Source of the DNA: Apostichopus japonicus
Lineage: Eukaryota; Echinodermata; Holothuroidea; Aspidochirotida; Stichopodidae
NCBI RefSeq assembly: GCF_037975245.1
Contig: NC_092565.1
Coordinates: forward strand, 15,467,499 to 15,531,498
DNA: 64,000 nucleotides
Reading direction: 5' to 3'
The notes beneath the pieces are model-generated. The model did not search any database, was not told the origin of the DNA, and saw only the letters and a program-made list of their open reading frames with translations. The translations under genes were made by a program, and so were the position numbers. Below are positions 1-10,736 of the stretch, in pieces (the first letter of the stretch is position 1; each line of letters opens with the position of its first letter).

Positions 1-1827
1 GCATAGCCGATGTTGACCAGTGGTACTTGCTTGTATTTAAAATGCCACAGATGAATAATTTCGAACTAAAGATCACTATACATGGAAAAGTACAATTGAA
101 TAGCCACTCAAAATGCTAACGACTTAGTCTAACGATGGACAGCCACAAAACTGTCCATCATCTCACCATGCAGTTGCTGATAGAAACACGCTTTGTTGAT
201 ACACAAACCTGTACTATTGAACACGTCTTTAAAAGCTCAGGTAATTTGAAATAAATTGTGAGTGATTTAGAGTGGGCAGTGTTGAGTGTTAACTATACAT
301 GAATTTCCTCTTATATACAAAGCATTATAAGCGATAACGCTAACAACGTGTGACCTGCTCTAGCGCGTAAATGAAACAAATCAACAGAAGGAATCATCGT
401 TGTTATGGTGACAAATTGAGCCGACATATTGTGAAGAGGTCTTTGCACCTATCTGAAGAAATATGGAAAGGCAATTTCCAGGATACTAGGAAATTTAGGG
501 AATAATCGTTTGACTGGAAGGAATAGTTTCTGCGAAAAAGAAGGGGTTTCATCGTTACAGCTATCTAAATGACACAAAATTGAAGCTTCTGGAGATATGG
601 CCATTTACGAAACGAGGCAATTGTAGGGTACTATATGGTATACGGCAGAGTGTATTTTCCTAATATTTTTCAATCAGATACGTTAATCGCTTTAGTGATC
701 GCTTTCTGAGATCTGTAAATTAGGTTTTCCCATGCAAACGATCACTGAACTAAAGTTAAAAGTGCAGACAAGTTGAAAATATCTTTATAAACAGATTCCA
801 TGAATATTAAATATACTTTCTGAGTTGCTATTTGCAAGGGTCTTGATTCTAACTTTACTGTATAATGGAGGGATATTTATACTACAGAGTGCACTGTCTG
901 AATCGCATATAGTTAAACGGTCATATATACTGTTGCTGAAATAGAAAGATCACTGAAAATTTTATTAAGTACAATGGTAATTTTTCTTGAACTATCTTTA
1001 GGTTTTATCATCAATTATATTTTGATTACAATTGTTATTAATGTTTCAAAATCTTCACATTTTGATGAAATTCATCGGTAAGAATGACACTTCAAAAGAT
1101 ATTATGGTATAAGAGACTATATACTTGTCAAGCATGCGCATTTGTTCTCTCAATGACTCATCCTGCCCTTGAATTGTTGTTAACTGAAAACATTCCTTTC
1201 TCAAAATTGCTGATCATCTCCGTGATGACAACTTTCCTGTAATTAATATCATAATGTTTAACAAATAGGACACATCCTAAGTCTTAGTGTAAACACACAT
1301 TCCATGGAGATGGGAAATATAAACGCTACACCGGCTCTAATTTCCTAAGTAATAGCGGAAGTTATATGAGGTACGAAAAGAGGGTTATAACCAACGGCTC
1401 GGCTCCTATTACCCACCTGAATAAAAAGATAGAAACTGAGAATATTCTCAGTGATAACATTTACCACGGTACCATGGTGTTAATGATTCGGCCAGGTTAT
1501 GTCATATACCGGTAACTATTGTGGAACAAGTCAGGTCAAGACTGAACGAACGAAACTATTTATATACGAATATAATTTATAAATGAATATATATATATGT
1601 ATACATATATCGCATTACATTAAAATAATATCTCAAAGCACTTTACACGGGACTAGAGTAAGGATACGTACTGAGTAATAAACAAATATCGGTAAAAGCA
1701 AATATGCAACATTATAACAATGTAAGGTTTTGTGACCCACACCGCACCTTGACCGACGGTTACGCAGACTGGCTATATGTAAAATTTAGCTGAATATATC
1801 ATGAAAAGGCCGATTCGTTACAACTTT
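1..1827. other. Intergenic or intronic DNA, no gene seen
   Basis: AT-rich sequence with no convincing coding stretch on either strand. If the phosphatase gene at 6792-7176 continues on the minus strand, this may be its intron or lie beyond it. I looked on the minus strand for the dual-specificity phosphatase active-site motif (His-Cys, five residues, Arg) by checking the plus strand for its reverse complement, and found no match. A site resembling the NRF1 consensus occurs near 1130. Nothing else can be supported. Confidence 0.5.
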
Positions 1828-1887
1828 GCGCATACATGCTAATTGGGAGACCATCTTCTGCGCATGCTCATTGGAAGACCACCTTCC
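1828..1887. promoter_or_regulatory. Tandem pair of NRF1-like plus inverted CCAAT modules
   Basis: Two imperfect tandem copies (1828-1859 and 1860-1887) each contain a GCGCAT core followed by ATTGG (inverted CCAAT) and the shared tail GAAGACCACCTTCC or a close variant. NRF1-like plus CCAAT pairs are common in TATA-less animal promoters. A candidate first exon on the plus strand starts about 500 bp further on, and another NRF1-like palindrome lies near 2549-2558. The call rests on motif content only and could be chance in a small tandem duplication. Confidence 0.3.
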
Positions 1888-2382
1888 GCGCAAACTATAC
1901 CAGAACCGATCCATGCATGTAGGCCTAGTTAACGCTTATATATTTATCACTTACACTACAATCAAAATACACGAATTATTTTTGTAAACTTATTATCCCA
2001 GACTTAAGTAGTTTAGATAGTCCCACTTTACAGCTAACCGATCGGATCACATCGGGTTCTTGTTTTATAAACACAAACTGTTTCATTTTACTGGCTACTA
2101 ATAAACATGAATGCTGGGAAGTGTTGTTTTAACAGCTTATATAATGAAATCTCATATAGATTTATAACCTGTACCGCCTGCTACTTTTCTCTAGTAAATG
2201 CAGTGGGTATAGCCTACAGCTCGATCCGATAAACGGGCCCGGCAGACGGTCAAGTTGCTCCGTGGTTCTTTTAATCAATAGCCTATAACCTAAACCATTA
2301 CCGGTTACACTTCCGCTCCCAGCGAGTTTTCACCCTGAACTTGTTAATTCAATCACACTACAGCTTAGCAGTCGGAACACTT

Positions 2383-2479
2383 ATGGCGGTTTTTCGTAAA
2401 ATTTCTGCGGCAGGTCACCCCGAGAAGGATTTAAACGCTTGCCCGAGAAACGCGCCAGAGGCCAAACAAATGGTGGGAG
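2383..2479 (+). CDS. Candidate first coding exon, product unknown
   Basis: An ATG at 2383 opens 32 codons, rich in CpG relative to the flanks, ending at a possible donor (G then GTAATA at 2480). The peptide begins MAVFRKISAAGHPEKD and resembles no family I know. The local rise in GC, the NRF1/CCAAT-like motifs upstream and the clean donor are the only support. No matching downstream exon was found. The base at -3 from the ATG is C, so initiation context is mediocre. It may be a chance open frame in a CpG-rich patch. Confidence 0.18.
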
Positions 2480-4217
2480 GTAATAAAATTTTATGATAGT
2501 GAGACGGGCATATGTTTTAAGAAGTAACTATATTTACTAGCATTCATGGCGCATGCGTGACTATTTCAAAATTTCATTCGTTCCTTTATTCGGACAAACT
2601 CGAAAGCTTTCACAAAGCAGGCAATTATAGTTTAATCTATAAATTAATCACAAAATATTGAAACGGTACATTTTCCCCTGATTGCGTAAAGAAAGAATTC
2701 CAGTGTTTTATCATTTATTTCATGGCTGACGTTCTTTCTATATGATTACATAATTCCAAATCTCCCTTCTAGCATATATAGTTAAAATATGAAATTTCAG
2801 TTCAGTTGGATCGAAGAATACTTAGGAAAACAACCTCTCACGTGACTCTGTCTATAAACTATATAAGAACATGTGAAACGTTTGGAGTCCATAGCTTAAT
2901 GAAGAATACAAGCATCGCAGTAGATCAATTTGCCTTGATATAGTGAAGCCTTGTCGGAAACAATGCCTTCCGCCAACGGATGGTATATCAATAAATAAAT
3001 TCCTGTTACGTCACAAACTGTGACCCATTCGGCTTTCAATGGATGGTAAAAGTAATTAACAGGACAAGACGGTTGTTCCGTTTGATTTTTCAAAAGTGTA
3101 ACGATTGGACCGGTAAAATAGATGTTTTTCAATCGATTAAAGCAAATTATGATGGCGTATACTATACTGGTAGTTTCCGGAATACCGTTATGTATGTCAA
3201 TGTCCTACAGCGCGTGCTTATAATAAGGAGTACACTCAGCCAATCACTACCCTTATCAGCAACTTGCTTCTCAATTACTGCATCTAATATATGCGAAGTT
3301 TATATAGCGTACAAAGGCAAAGCTATAACATGCTATTAAAATGTACATATGTTCCAATACCTATCCCGTTAGCTGTTTTGAAAAGAATCACGACTTTTTT
3401 TTTATGCATTATGAGAGCGCACAACAAGTTGTCGAGTTGTAATTATTCGTTTTTTTATGCAAAGATCAAAGATTCCTTTGTAAAATCAGGTTCGTTAGAT
3501 TCGAATCCCACGTGAAAGCATTAATGAGTATGTAACAGTATTGTTAAACATCCTTGTTTACTGCATTATTATTCATATATGTAAACATCATGCTTGTTCG
3601 AAGCTCTGAACCCTTATTACACCTCACATATTAATGAATGCGCTTACCAGGATCAGTATACATTAAACCAAGAAGATTACAGACTTTGTAATTGATACCA
3701 AAAAACTTGCATGTATCTTTGTCTAAATATAGCCTACAATCTAGGCCTATATGCCGGTGTTATATTTCGGACGCCGAATACGACTGAAGTCGGATTCATA
3801 TTTTTGGAGCGGTAAGACACGTATAGGCTATATCAGTTTTCAAGTACAGTGATCTATATATAAACCTGCTTGAATATACATGTAGACTTATTTATAATGA
3901 CATGCTGGTATTAGGTATAGGTTATATACTGTTTTAATGGAAGCCAAATAGACAAGTATGAAAGGAAAGGCATTCTTTGTATATAGTCAACGGTGGTGAT
4001 CACCCACCGGCATGGTAATCACACATTTATACAGAATACACATTAAACTCATCGGTGAGAAACAACGGATGAATGAATAATTAAGACACACAAGTTCAGA
4101 AAATATAGAATTGTACGTACTAAAAATTAACATTAGGCTAGGCCCCTATTTATGCATGGTCACTCGTGCCAGTGATGAAGACACCATTTATAAAGGATAT
4201 ATACATATATAGTATAC
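2480..4217. other. No gene seen
   Basis: Short open frames occur on both strands (for example near 2900-3340) but overlap one another, lack splice signals and resemble nothing known. Several copies of the AGGCCTA-type palindrome, common throughout the window, are present. No repeat with clear ends was recognised. Confidence 0.5.
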
Positions 4218-4301
4218 GTCAGACTTAAGTCAGACTTAAGTCAGACTTAAGTCAGACTTAAGTCAGACTTAAGTCAGACTTAAGTCAGACTTAAGTCAGA
4301 C
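4218..4301. repeat. 11-bp minisatellite, about 7.6 copies
   Basis: The unit GTCAGACTTAA repeats head to tail without a mismatch for 84 bp. Within each unit, CTTAAG spans the junction region and is palindromic. The perfect identity of copies indicates recent expansion by slippage or unequal exchange. There are no spacers, so it is not a CRISPR-like array. Confidence 0.95.
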
Positions 4302-6791
4302 AATAATTGTGTTTTACGACCAATAGTCTGTCATTATCTGCAGTTCTTTAATTTTATTTAAAATAATTTCTTAATCTTAAATAATAATTTACATGAACCT
4401 CCATGAACAAAATATGAAATTCTAGTTGCAATTGCAAAGTAAATATATAAGCATACTATCTTCAATCCAACAAGCTTTGCATTAGTGACTCGATTCTATT
4501 AGCCTATGCGGCAGTTTCAGTTGACTTATGAAGATATCGATTCCTAACCGAACTCATCGAAAACAATCTGTGAAAGTGACCTTTTTTAATAAAATGAGAA
4601 TTGAAAGGAAAAACCTGTATAAGACAATATCGGGTTAAACCAAGGTCAAGAGTTCACAAATAGTAATAAAATATATAATAGACCTGCAAATTTCACCATA
4701 TTACCATCATAACCAAAGTATATTTGCCTATAATTAGTGTAGGTTTTGTAACCAGATATAGGGTTGTGTACACAGGTAGAGGTATATAGCAAGTAATTGT
4801 AATTAGTTTATAAAACTGTGCTTTCTGTTGTGACAATAAACGGCAATAATAGCTCACTCTGTATATATATATATATATACTTGAACAGTGCAGTCTGTAC
4901 ATGTTGTTACGCGTAAAAAAAAAACGGACCCAGGTGTTTTCTACCATTTCACTTTATATTACCCAATAACACCCACTAGATGTATTTTAATGGCGGACGA
5001 ACTCAGTATTGCATTGGTAAATTGTTCATTCAACTATCAGCTTCTGATGGATTTCAACTATGTAATGTTTTATTTTAATTCAAATCAATCGTGTTAGTAA
5101 CATACCCTCAGATATATCCTTCACCGGAAAGAACTAAAATTCGCTTTCAGCATTAGAGAAACACGTGTACCAGCGTAATCGAGAATAGACATACAGTGTA
5201 TCCGGCGCATGGTTTAAAGAGGCATAATACTAGCATTATATTATTAGATATGATAGGAATGTATACCTCTAGGATTGTAAACACGGTACGGTATGGCAAA
5301 CAAAATTCACTCTCAAAATAGTTGGCTAACGAAACAAACAAAAAATTTTGTTCAGGCTACAAGTCAGTGAATGGAATGAGGAATAGAGAAACTCGACATC
5401 TGGTTTCAAATATATACGTGGTTCTACGAACAATATATAGCCGATAGAAAGTTATCAATTTTTTAGTTTCATTTCTTGTAATTCAATATATTCTGTAGGT
5501 ATTTATAATACCACTTGTGCTTATTAAATGAGTATTCCGATGGCTGTAGTGGACTGATGAACAAAATTACAGCGTCTACAGACGTTAGTGATCAAACAGG
5601 ATTAATCCTTGTCGTTTCATAGCATTTTATCATTTTCGTACGACTACCACACGGAGTTTATTACCATAAGTTAGTATACGTAATCTGCCTAAATAAATGT
5701 GGACATTCACTAACAATTAAGAGTAATTATTGTTCAATTAGTAAATTTCTCAACACGGGGAAGGCGTTTTTCTGCAAGGCTCGTAAGGAAAGGGGCCCTT
5801 TCTAGCTCGATAAGTCAGTGACAACCGTCGAATTATTTATATACAAATATTGTATGATACCGCTGTATCTAATAAATTTAACCCGCGCCTGAAACAAGTT
5901 TTGTTTACACGGGAATATTCTAAGCAGAAAGTAACTGTAGTGCACTGCACCTTGTCGGTAATACCGTCCGTTGTATACGTGACTAAGTAGATTAAATGAA
6001 AATGGGTTGCCGTCTCAATGGTTTACAAATACCACAAATCCGAAAGCAAGCAACTGAGTGGGCGGCTTGTTGGGGGAATTCCTGCGGTTTAAGGAAGATA
6101 TCGACAGCTTTGAACTAGAAATCAGGATACAAGAAAGTAACGAGTGGGGTATGGGTACACATAAGTCCTCTCTTTCTGCTCTTTCTGAATCATTGCATGA
6201 TTTATATTTTTTGGAGAAATTCCATATAGCTTCCGCTTCTCCGTACAAAACCGTAGTAAACAGTCACACAAGCATGCGTGATGACGTCACATTTCCAATT
6301 GATAAATTTCGATATACGGCAAGACGTTAGCTTCTATATAGGCTACGCCTGCATATATGTTGTGTGGGTATAACCGTAAACATCTAGAAAAGTCTGTAAA
6401 CGCGAAATTTAGCTAAATAGTTGTGTTTGCCTGTTGGGAAGATGATTTTTTTCCTTTTTCAGAATATTGTGATATTAAGTGAGGTAGAAGAAAATTAGAT
6501 GGTCTTATTGGAGAGGTGAAATGTCATATAGTTACTACCTACTTGGGGGGGGTGGGGGTGGGAGGGGACGTTATGGTACGGCCTATTGCGTGCCATGGGG
6601 TCCATGTGTTATTCTATACGATGGAACTGAGTTTGGTGCTGTTTACCATAACGAGAACAAATCTGCAACGTTACCTTGATTAATAAGTTAAAAGTAAACT
6701 TGCTGTCTTTCTCAACAGCAGTGTGAAATTTGTGACAATATATGGTGGCTACCATTTGTACGTAACTTAATCACATAATAACTGTACTTAC
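4302..6791 (-). other. Presumed intron 1 of the MAP kinase phosphatase gene
   Basis: The region begins, on the minus strand, with the donor GTAAGT at 6791-6786 that ends the phosphatase exon. A perfect cAMP response element TGACGTCA lies at 6282-6289. A minus-strand open frame running left from 6238 could be a second exon: an AG at 6240-6239 precedes it and the phase matches exon 1, giving a peptide starting EAEAIWNFSKKYKSC that loosely resembles the end of a rhodanese domain. The acceptor has a poor pyrimidine tract and I could not fix a donor, so this exon is only a possibility. A poly-G run lies at 6545-6552. Confidence 0.35.
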
Positions 6792-7176
6792 CATCAAGGT
6801 AACAGATTTCAGTCGTCAAGTAACTCTGCGGTTGTTGAATAAAACATTCCAAAATAGACGTCAAATCGTCATTTGTTTCTCGTTCAGGGACAGCCTCGCT
6901 CATCTCATCGTAGACGACAATCGTTGAAATAAGTCCATTTCTTAGCTTTTCTCTAGACTCGCTACAAGTGAGTATATTTTCCAACTTCATGGGACCCTTC
7001 GATCTTCTCCGTAAAAGTTTTGGCACATGTGCATTAATGGACTTCAAAACACGACCTTCTTGAAATGCGCTAAATGGTCTACAATCAATAAGCAACACAG
7101 AAGATGCATTTTCACTGTTGACGAGCCGACCAAGCTCATCGGAAGACATTTTCCGGGCATGCACAGAGACAGTCAT
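6792..7176 (-). CDS. MAP kinase phosphatase (DUSP1/2/4/5 group), first coding exon
   Basis: The exon encodes 128 residues plus one base of the next codon. MKPs are dual-specificity phosphatases that dephosphorylate the Thr and Tyr of activated MAP kinases. This exon holds the N-terminal rhodanese/CH2-like docking domain. Family hallmarks are visible: the VLLIDCRPFSAFQ segment (about residues 27-39), a basic kinase-interaction motif KLLRRRSKG (53-61) followed by a PMKLENIL stretch as in DUSP1 and DUSP4, IVVYDE (about 86-91), and TEICYLDG at the end, where DUSP4 has a similar Leu-Lys-Gly. The donor GATG|GTAAGT falls in the same place and phase as intron 1 of vertebrate DUSP1/DUSP4 as I recall it. 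The ATG has A at -3; a second Met at residue 10 is possible. Placement among DUSP1, 2, 4 and 5 cannot be settled because the catalytic domain is not seen in the window. Confidence 0.85.
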
Positions 7177-7435
7177 AGTAATTGATGGTATACACGTCGC
7201 CGCTAGTACAACAAATAGTATACGGTAGTTAAAATTGATAATACAAGACGGTTTAACTGATACGGAATCTCAGCTTCCAGATTATAGAAGGCCTCTATGG
7301 TTGAACACAGTAGTTTCAAATCAGAGCTGAGGCTTACAAGAAAGTTCTCCTGCGGTAAGTTGTATTGTCTGCCTATTATCTCGGGAGCACGTTGAGTTGA
7401 ACCGTAGGCCGTTCTATAAACACTTCTTTGTATAT
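7177..7435 (-). other. Predicted 5' UTR of the phosphatase gene
   Basis: This lies between the phosphatase ATG and a transcription start inferred about 25-30 bp downstream of the TATA box at 7461-7469. A minus-strand open frame crosses the region and ends with a stop at 7203-7205, but its only ATG (7518-7520) is upstream of the TATA box, so it is unlikely to be translated from this promoter. The exact start site is inferred. Confidence 0.4.
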
Positions 7436-7460
7436 CTGGCAAACCACGTTGAAACAGTTT

Positions 7461-7469
7461 GTTTATATA
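7461..7469 (-). promoter_or_regulatory. TATA box of the phosphatase promoter
   Basis: The minus strand reads TATATAAAC here, 285 bp upstream of the phosphatase ATG. It is followed upstream by a GC box and a CCAAT box at ordinary core-promoter distances. Inducible MKP genes of vertebrates often have TATA-containing immediate-early promoters, so the arrangement fits. Confidence 0.55.
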
Positions 7470-7524
7470 CTCACCCAGCCTCGTAATACACAAACAATGA
7501 AGGTCTGGCGTGCCATTCATAACT

Positions 7525-7566
7525 GGGCGGAGTGACACTTCACGCGCATGAGCAAGGCAGAATTGG
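7525..7566 (-). promoter_or_regulatory. GC box and CCAAT box of the phosphatase promoter
   Basis: The plus strand carries GGGCGG at 7525-7530 (CCGCCC on the gene strand) and ATTGG at 7562-7566 (CCAAT on the gene strand). Relative to a start near 7435 these sit at about -90 and -130. Between them is CACGCGCATGAGC, a weak NRF1-like site. Motif-based inference. Confidence 0.45.
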
Positions 7567-10227
7567 TCAGGAAGTTATGAATATTCAAATTGCGGTTATT
7601 GTGCTGAATCGCTTAGGAATGATTTGTGTACCACACAGTGGAAATTGTTTGCAACTGTACTATTCAAGAAACAGAATGCACTGCTTGAAAACAAAAATTA
7701 CATAGTTTTGCTTAAATCGTAAGAAGAGGGTACAGCATTTTATAGAAAGAGTTAACGGAAATAATCAAATTTCCCGATTTGTTTTCATAACAGCACAAAA
7801 TTTTGTACTGTAATTGTAGACTGTAGGCTATTTGAAGAAAATAATGATAATATCTTACTTGTAAATATCTTCCCTCTTTTAACTCTTCAAATCAAAAGCA
7901 AAAACTAGCGTTCACTTACGTGTCTCTTTATTGTGGGAGGGGGGGGGGGGGTGGCGATGCTTGAAGTGTTTTGACAAGAATTTTGTGGAAGCGCTTCACA
8001 TGTACATTGAAATCCATGTAAATTTGGTAGCGTTATATGAACAAGTATCCGAATTGTTATTTAAGTTATATATTGGGTCTAAAGCGTCCAGTTGGTTATG
8101 TTATATCATGTCCACTTTGTTAAATGAAGACTGAATAAGCACGTGTAACTACATGCGGACTTACCGTTAAGTCTGTGAACCAGGCCTGAGGGTCTAGATC
8201 GTTAGAGGGCCCACTGGCGTAGACTTCCGATCGGAAGTACTATAGTTAGTTTTGTTCCTATACTCTAACTACGTGTGTTTTCTTCTTAAGAGATCATGTA
8301 AAGAAACAATACATCTACAAACATGCAAAGCACATACATTTTCCATTTATTTCCAAGCATGTCCAGTATACCGTATACTCCATTTTATAAGTTTAATCAG
8401 TTCTGAGAGGGGGGGGGGCTAGATTACCACAAGTGGGCCGGAGGGGGCAACGCAATTAGTACAATTTTTGTCCAGCAAGCAGATCTCTCTCTCTCTCTAT
8501 ATATATAGGCTATATATATATCTATATATAAAGATGATATTTACATCTCTTATCTTGCACAGTTTTAGACAAAAACAAACTTACGAAAATTTACCTAATA
8601 AGTTGTAATATCTGAGTCATTCACAGAAAGGGTTTATTGACAAATATATAACGGCATAGTAAATCATTAGTAGCTAGCTACCTGACAGCTGTTTCATTTT
8701 GTGTTAGTTTGCATTTCACATCGTCATTTCCTGCTGTTGATTGTTTCAATACATTCAAGAGACACTTGTAGTGAGTGCAGTTGTCACATTCATTATAAGG
8801 TTAAATACGAAACATCATCAGCTCTCAAATTAGCTTATCAAAAATGCTAACCGTGTCGGAAAATAAGTATACGGTTCTATTGTTGCAGCGGAATATAGAG
8901 CTAATTATAGAAGACTTTTGTGATGTACCGGTAGTTATTATATAGTGTGCATGGATCTTTAATGACTTATATTTGTATACTTGCGGTAGTTCCTGTTGAC
9001 ACTTCTGTAACCGATACTATAAAGTCTTATAGCTTGAAAATAATATATCCTTCATTTCTTGGTCGTTTAGATTCATAAAATGGGAAGATTTTGATACCGT
9101 GTCTGTACTGTGTTGAATATGCTTCTTGATTATAGGCATTGAAATGTATTTTCCACGTTACCATCATTTTGGAGTATTAATATACATAATAACAGAACTT
9201 ATTTTACAGATACTATAGTCATATCTTTGGACACCATTACATCGATGCATGTTACAGTTAGGCAGTTAGGGCCTTTCTTTTAATGTATTATAAATGTCAA
9301 CTATACGTGCACCCGGCGTGGAGCAATTTCAAACCTCTCCCTTAATCTGGACCTCTAATGTGAAATATGAACTATTTTCTTACAATATCGTCTTCCTTTT
9401 TGGAAATGCTACATGGTTACATCGAAATATCAACTGAGGGCCTAAATTCCTTTTGGAATATTGGGATTTTTATTTTGAATTTTTCTGTCCCTCGAAATTT
9501 CGAAAATGTTAACTGTTTTGTTCGAAAATGTCCACTGATATGAAGCTTACGACATGTAAAGTGTTTCCATCCCCATATAGGATGGATTGGGGGGGGCGAA
9601 GCATTTAACAATCGCATGAACCTTCCTCTGTAGGCCTATATATTCTGCAAAATAATCACGTGGGTGAAGGTTTCTCTTTTTCTAATTGGCCACCCCAACC
9701 CCACCCACCATCACTTGTGATTCCTTAAAAAAAGACCCCGTCGTGTGATGTGCGTATTTAAACCGTTTACGAGTTTCACTGTTTACCGAATTTAACGGTT
9801 TTCCGATGTAAACGGTTTACCGATGTAAACGGTACGAGTTTCACTGTTTGCCGATTCTCAATCCGAATTCCTAAATATAGCCTGCATCCCAGTTTCTGAC
9901 ACAGAAGATATAGATCGGGTAATCTTACCCTGCAGGGGTTTCCATGATTAGAAATAATAACGCATGGCCTAAAATTGTGCAAAACGTGGAACATTTTGTT
10001 TATCTTGTTTTCTTCTCGTTTTGGAATAACTCTCTGTTCCGTTCACCGGTAAAAGAACAGCTATCCTCCGTTTTCACGAACGGTGTACATCTGAATAAAG
10101 TTAGCTTATTGATATACATGTAGCGACTTCGAAATGAAACCGAAAATAGTTATTATACGCATCTGCATAAAATTTCCACGGTCGGATACTTCATGGTACG
10201 TTGGGGCAGTTAGGTGTTGTCTTTGTG
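7567..10227. other. Intergenic DNA upstream of the phosphatase, with simple repeats
   Basis: No gene is seen. Contents are a 13-base G run at 7939-7951, a 10-base G run at 8409-8418, and a CT then AT tract around 8483-8530. The open frames near 9417-9617 and 9776-9994 on the minus strand have no recognisable product. Confidence 0.5.
9768..9854. repeat. Short direct and tandem repeats
   Basis: TACGAGTTTCACTGTTT followed by ACCGA or GCCGA occurs at 9768-9789 and 9833-9854. Between them CCGATGTAAACGG occurs twice in tandem (9803 and 9820). The pattern suggests repeated slippage around an AACGGTTTACCG core. No function can be assigned. Confidence 0.8.
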
Positions 10228-10736
10228 TGACGTCATCATAGCTCAAACAACGATATCACACACAAAGGATTCTCCTATGGCAATTTGCACTGACAAACTG
10301 ACGTCACTGTTATGATTGTTGCAAGTTACATATTAGTCTCCGTCGAATACTCAACTTTCACGCATATATGCTTGAGCGCTTTGTACACACACCACAATAA
10401 AATGACAGGACAACAAAGTTTGGGAAACACTCAAATTTCTTTGAAAACTACAAACCACAACTTATACTTTTAATGATATTTATTACCCACCAGTTTCACC
10501 CAGCGGTACATATATTAAAGTACAAAGTACTTCCGCCTTTAACCATTCACCATGTCAGTGTAACATGCATGTCTTTCATATTTTGTGTGTACTTTTTTTT
10601 TCTATACAGATTGTAAAGTTCTTGAGCGGTGTCTGTAACAATTTGTAGAAGTAGCGTAAGGTTTTTGATAGAATATAAATCATTTGTTTACTAAACAACA
10701 CTATACCAGTATAGCCTGAAACGTTTGATGACGTCA
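10228..10736. promoter_or_regulatory. Cluster of three perfect cAMP response elements
   Basis: The palindrome TGACGTCA occurs at 10228-10235, 10299-10306 and 10729-10736. Two further copies lie at 6282-6289 and 14433-14440. An 8-base word is expected about once in 64 kb, so three in 509 bp is notable. TGACGTCA is the consensus site for CREB/ATF bZIP proteins. The cluster sits about 2.8-3.3 kb upstream of the phosphatase start; vertebrate DUSP1 is a known CREB target. Enhancer function is inference. Confidence 0.45.

Noticed and set aside
3500..3512. B-box-like GATTCGAATCCCAC suggesting a tRNA
   Set aside because: No A box or cloverleaf could be formed from the flanking sequence.
4218..4301. 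Possible CRISPR-like array
   Set aside because: Contiguous 11-bp units without spacers, in a eukaryotic genome.
7203..7538. Minus-strand open frame of 105-111 codons just upstream of the phosphatase
   Set aside because: Its only ATG (7520) lies upstream of the TATA box, it is out of frame with the phosphatase, and it resembles no known protein. Treated as promoter and 5' UTR.
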